The notes under the pieces: generated by a model | Database searches by the model: none | Seen by the model: the letters and a program-made list of their open reading frames with translations, nothing else | Told to the model about the DNA's origin: nothing | Program-made: the position numbers and the translations under genes | Source: Candidatus Manganitrophus morganii | GTDB taxonomy: Bacteria; Nitrospirota; Nitrospiria; SBBL01; Manganitrophaceae | Length of the DNA stretch: 64,000 bases | Assembly: GCA_021651055.1 (NCBI GenBank) | Contig: JAJHOH010000001.1 | Span: forward strand, 744,001 to 808,000 | Direction of reading: 5' to 3' | Part shown: positions 61,697 to 64,000 of the stretch, in pieces | Layout of the letters: each line of letters starts with the position of its first letter | Position numbering within the stretch: position 1 is the stretch's first letter

Positions 61697-63316
61697 TTAA
61701 TTATCTTGGATACCCAGAGTTCGCCAAAAACATGGATGTATAGAGACGCGCGTTTTATCATTAATTTCTGCTGGTGAGATGCTTGGCCTTCCAGTTATAC
61801 TCCAAGATACTACTTCATAGCTTTCAAGTTTTAATCCAACTAAGGCAACCCGGTAAAAAATACGAATAATCTCTTTTCTGAAATCGAGAGGAGATAAGGT
61901 ACAATCTACTACCTTCTTAGCTCCAATTGATAAGCTATCCTTTTCATCCAAATGATCAGATACAAATGTGAGGCAAAAGTCGGAAATTTCATCCTCAGCT
62001 ATTTCTGTTACTGAAAATACTTTTCGGCGGTTCTTGAGTAAGCTTGAAAATTTTATTAATTGTGGATAGTCGGCATACCATTCATCAGCCAACGAACGTA
62101 AACGAGTCCGAGAGTATTCACCTTCCGATTGTTTTATCATTTGAGTAGTAATTTCAGGACTTCCAGTAGCCAAAGCAATACAATAATTAAAAAATAAAAT
62201 TACGTCCCTTGGCCTCATCATTGTTCTATCTAAAATGTAGTCTATGATTGGCTGTCCTTTGATTAATTTCGGCAAGATATCCTTATGAGTAACCTTTTGC
62301 AATGTATATGACTGCTTAATTAAGAAATCGATACGTGTATCAAGCACATTTATCAATTGTTCTTTTGTCCAGCGTAGATTAAGATACATCGATTCATACT
62401 TTTCTTCCTGAAACCCTGCATCACGCGTTATTCTAAAAACTCGGTCAAGAAGGTCATACCTGAGTGCAACTATTATTTTTGCTTGTTCAACCTTACGAAA
62501 ATCTCGAACGGTTTCGATAAGTGCGCGGACAAGCCTATATCTTAGGCTGTCTTCAATCCAATTTTCATCCAATCTGTCAATTACGATGTAGTATCGTTTC
62601 TGAGAATCAGTGATTACTTTATTGACCAAGTCAATCACATCAGACAATTGACGTATCTGAACCTGATTAACAACATGTTGGGCTCTCTGAATAACCTCCT
62701 GTTTCTCTTCCTCAGTAAGCCTCTGCAATCCCTCATTGGTGAATGTGATGCCAGGAATCTTTGTGAGGATTGAAGCACTCAAATCAGTTTCAAGTTTACT
62801 TGTAAGCTCTTTAATACGATACTCAGTCTCTTCCCAAAACATCTTTCCCCAATTTTCTAAATACTCCAGTGCCTGAGTGTGTTGTTTATCCCGAAATAAA
62901 TTTTTAATTTTTTCGACAAAACTAATCTTATCTGCTTCATTTCTGATATTAAAATGATATTTTAATATCTCCACGGTAAAAATATGACGCCAAAGAAGTC
63001 TGAAGAATATATCAAGCTTAACCCCCAGTTGTGATAAAAAATTTAGGATAGAGGAGTTGGAAATATAGGCAAGCGCTAAGCTCTGAGGTTGTACTTCAAT
63101 TACTCTTCCTTCCACTTCCTTCAACTGGCGAAGAAGCGCAGTTTTACCTGAACCAGTTCGTCCCATAACAAAGTGATGTGGATCAGAACAGTCTCGAAGC
63201 ATTTGTAAGTCACCAGTATCTATGAAACATGTCTTCAAGAATTGTTCGTCTTCCTGAGCATCCGCGGCACCTATGTTGTCGATCTTTCGGAAGCGATATC
63301 GACTTTGTTTGCTCAT
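61697..63316 (-). CDS. Sll1717-type P-loop ATPase, AT-rich, probably horizontally acquired
   Basis: 539 residues. Walker A GRTGSGKT (52-59), Walker B-like YYIVIDRLDENW (242-253), arginine-rich VALRYDLLDRVFR (about 285-297), then an all-helical C-terminal half with TMMRPRDVILFFNYCI (the RPRD sensor). This matches the P-loop ATPase family named after cyanobacterial Sll1717 (STAND/AAA-like). Related DRLD(E)xW ATPases occur in defence islands. GC content is visibly lower than in the rest of the window, with many AAT, ATA, TTA codons, suggesting transfer. CAGGAGAT ribosome site. Upstream lie a 38-residue gene and a protein cut by the window edge, in the same direction. Confidence 0.72.
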   Translation of the reverse strand: MSKQSRYRFRKIDNIGAADAQEDEQFLKTCFIDTGDLQMLRDCSDPHHFVMGRTGSGKTALLRQLKEVEGRVIEVQPQSLALAYISNSSILNFLSQLGVKLDIFFRLLWRHIFTVEILKYHFNIRNEADKISFVEKIKNLFRDKQHTQALEYLENWGKMFWEETEYRIKELTSKLETDLSASILTKIPGITFTNEGLQRLTEEEKQEVIQRAQHVVNQVQIRQLSDVIDLVNKVITDSQKRYYIVIDRLDENWIEDSLRYRLVRALIETVRDFRKVEQAKIIVALRYDLLDRVFRITRDAGFQEEKYESMYLNLRWTKEQLINVLDTRIDFLIKQSYTLQKVTHKDILPKLIKGQPIIDYILDRTMMRPRDVILFFNYCIALATGSPEITTQMIKQSEGEYSRTRLRSLADEWYADYPQLIKFSSLLKNRRKVFSVTEIAEDEISDFCLTFVSDHLDEKDSLSIGAKKVVDCTLSPLDFRKEIIRIFYRVALVGLKLESYEVVSWSITGRPSISPAEINDKTRVSIHPCFWRTLGIQDN

Positions 63317-63434
63317 AATATCTCCTGAGTTTTCATTTCAGGCTTGACCTTCTTTTAAGCTACGCCACTCTCAAAAAGCGATAGTCACGCCTTTTTATTT
63401 GAGTCTGTCTTGCCTTTTTGGCTTGTGTTTTAGA

Positions 63435-63551
63435 TTACTGCTCAATCGGTACACTATGAACATTTTCTACAACCGGAAACACATCAGGATTCATTTCCAC
63501 TACCAACTGGGGAAACATTACCTTCAGATCTTTCCGAATATCGATCGCCAT
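63435..63551 (-). CDS. 38-residue protein upstream of the Sll1717-type ATPase
   Basis: An ATG at 63551 preceded by AGAGAGGAGG (a strong ribosome site, about 7 bases spacing) opens a frame ending in TAA at 63435. Product: MAIDIRKDLKVMFPQL, then VVEMNPDVFPVVENVHSVPIEQ. Mixed charge, no signal or membrane helix. It starts 34 bases after the stop of the partial gene and ends 118 bases before the ATPase start, so all three genes may form one transcript. No family recognised. Support is the ribosome site and position. Confidence 0.5.
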   Translation of the reverse strand: MAIDIRKDLKVMFPQLVVEMNPDVFPVVENVHSVPIEQ

Positions 63552-63585
63552 GATGAAACCTCCTCTCTATCAAAGATAGTTGATA

Positions 63586-64000
63586 TCAAAGATCACTCAC
63601 CTTTTCTGTCTTGACCGTAAGTGAATCCGCATCTACCTGGGGCGTAACCTCAGGCAGAAGCCGCTTCTCAATCCCCTCAATCCCGCCTATCGTCTGGAGA
63701 TCCGCAGCGATTCGATCCTCCTCATCCACTACCCTGATCTGTGGTTTTGCCGTTCCCGCAGGGAGGGGATCTTCAAGATCGATGATGATCTTTCCAACAT
63801 AAGTGACTTCATGTTCTTTGATCTCGAACGCATTCTCAGGATAGAGGAACGAGACGGAATCGATGATTGGAATAAGTGCAAAATAAAAAGGTGCCGTTAC
63901 AAAGTTAAGGAGGTTCACGAAGACGAGACCAACATTCGCTGCTTTTCTCCCGGTGGTTTTGTTGATCTCGGGATTGAACGCCGTAATGGAGGTGAAAGAA
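63586..64000 (-). CDS. Hypothetical protein, 5' end outside window
   Basis: The frame is open from the window edge to the TGA at 63588-63586, 137 codons visible (...SFTSITAFNPEINKTTGRKAANVGLVFVNLLNFVTAPFYFALIP). One hydrophobic stretch (GLVFVNLLNFVTAPFYFALIPIIDSV), then a beta-like and acidic tail (KIIIDLEDPLPAG, IRVVDEEDRIAADL) ending EKVSDL. A GTG at 63918 could start a shorter form but the upstream reading looks like protein. No family recognised. First visible gene of the possible ATPase operon. Confidence 0.55.
   Translation of the reverse strand, partial: SFTSITAFNPEINKTTGRKAANVGLVFVNLLNFVTAPFYFALIPIIDSVSFLYPENAFEIKEHEVTYVGKIIIDLEDPLPAGTAKPQIRVVDEEDRIAADLQTIGGIEGIEKRLLPEVTPQVDADSLTVKTEKVSDL

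Noticed and set aside
63399-63614. 71-residue plus-strand open frame
   Set aside because: Opposite the 38-codon minus-strand gene that has a much better ribosome site; the plus product has no recognisable features.

Overview
This is a GC-rich (by eye close to 60% in most genes) stretch of a bacterial chromosome. Genes are densely packed on both strands, and many encode exported lipoproteins or sensory proteins. No rRNA, tRNA, phage or insertion sequence was recognised. The mix (multi-HAMP hybrid kinase, CFI-box-tailed subtilase, CCAEP-tail radical SAM protein, Gly-rich lipoproteins, a GlcD-GlcF-like fusion, PEP carboxylase) fits a diderm environmental bacterium. My best guess is Nitrospirota or a relative. 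That is inference from protein style, not from a marker gene.

Layout. 1-12.4 kb: the 5' part of a class II aldolase/short-chain dehydrogenase fusion, a pectinacetylesterase-like lipoprotein, a secreted protein, an S8 protease, a B12-binding-type radical SAM protein with a CCAEP tail, a Rossmann-GGDEF-EAL protein, a DUF169 protein, a Yip1 membrane protein and a small exported protein. 12.5-18.8 kb: an AbiGi-like protein, an Att-type ABC exporter operon (ATPase, FtsX/MacB permease, AttH/CrtC-like lipocalin), a CBS protein and a cold-shock gene with a clear promoter, leader and terminator. 18.8-30.6 kb: pyruvate kinase followed by a zinc-ribbon protein, an aldehyde dehydrogenase, a lipoprotein with a decayed partial copy beside it, an orphan 7TM-PAS sensor, a FAD/Fe-S dehydrogenase with a DCC protein, a RelE/ParE-type toxin-antitoxin pair with a trailing YgiT-like protein, and a double CDGSH protein. 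30.8-39.9 kb: a three-gene signalling operon (giant poly-HAMP hybrid kinase plus two tandemly duplicated REC-PAS-kinase proteins). 40-48 kb: an unusual phosphofructokinase-like fusion, a possible secreted toxin/immunity pair, a DUF1499 protein and a three-gene CsgG/GNA1162-type outer-membrane lipoprotein operon. 48-61.5 kb: a DUF2459 lipoprotein, a SWIM-SNF2 helicase, PEP carboxylase, two more histidine kinases and several lipoproteins. 61.7-64 kb: a clearly AT-richer segment with a Sll1717-type P-loop ATPase, a 38-residue gene and a protein running off the window edge. It looks acquired and is the best candidate for a defence locus.

How it fits together. Metabolic genes (phosphofructokinase-like, pyruvate kinase, PEP carboxylase, aldehyde dehydrogenase, aldolase/dehydrogenase, 2-hydroxyacid dehydrogenase) sit around the phosphoenolpyruvate/pyruvate node. 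Signalling is heavy: five histidine kinases, one c-di-GMP enzyme and one orphan sensor, but no DNA-binding response regulator, so outputs must lie elsewhere. Short palindromic repeats of several families are scattered between genes, and one sits inside a signal-peptide coding region. At least two genes have a consensus-like promoter placed so that the transcript would start at the ATG.
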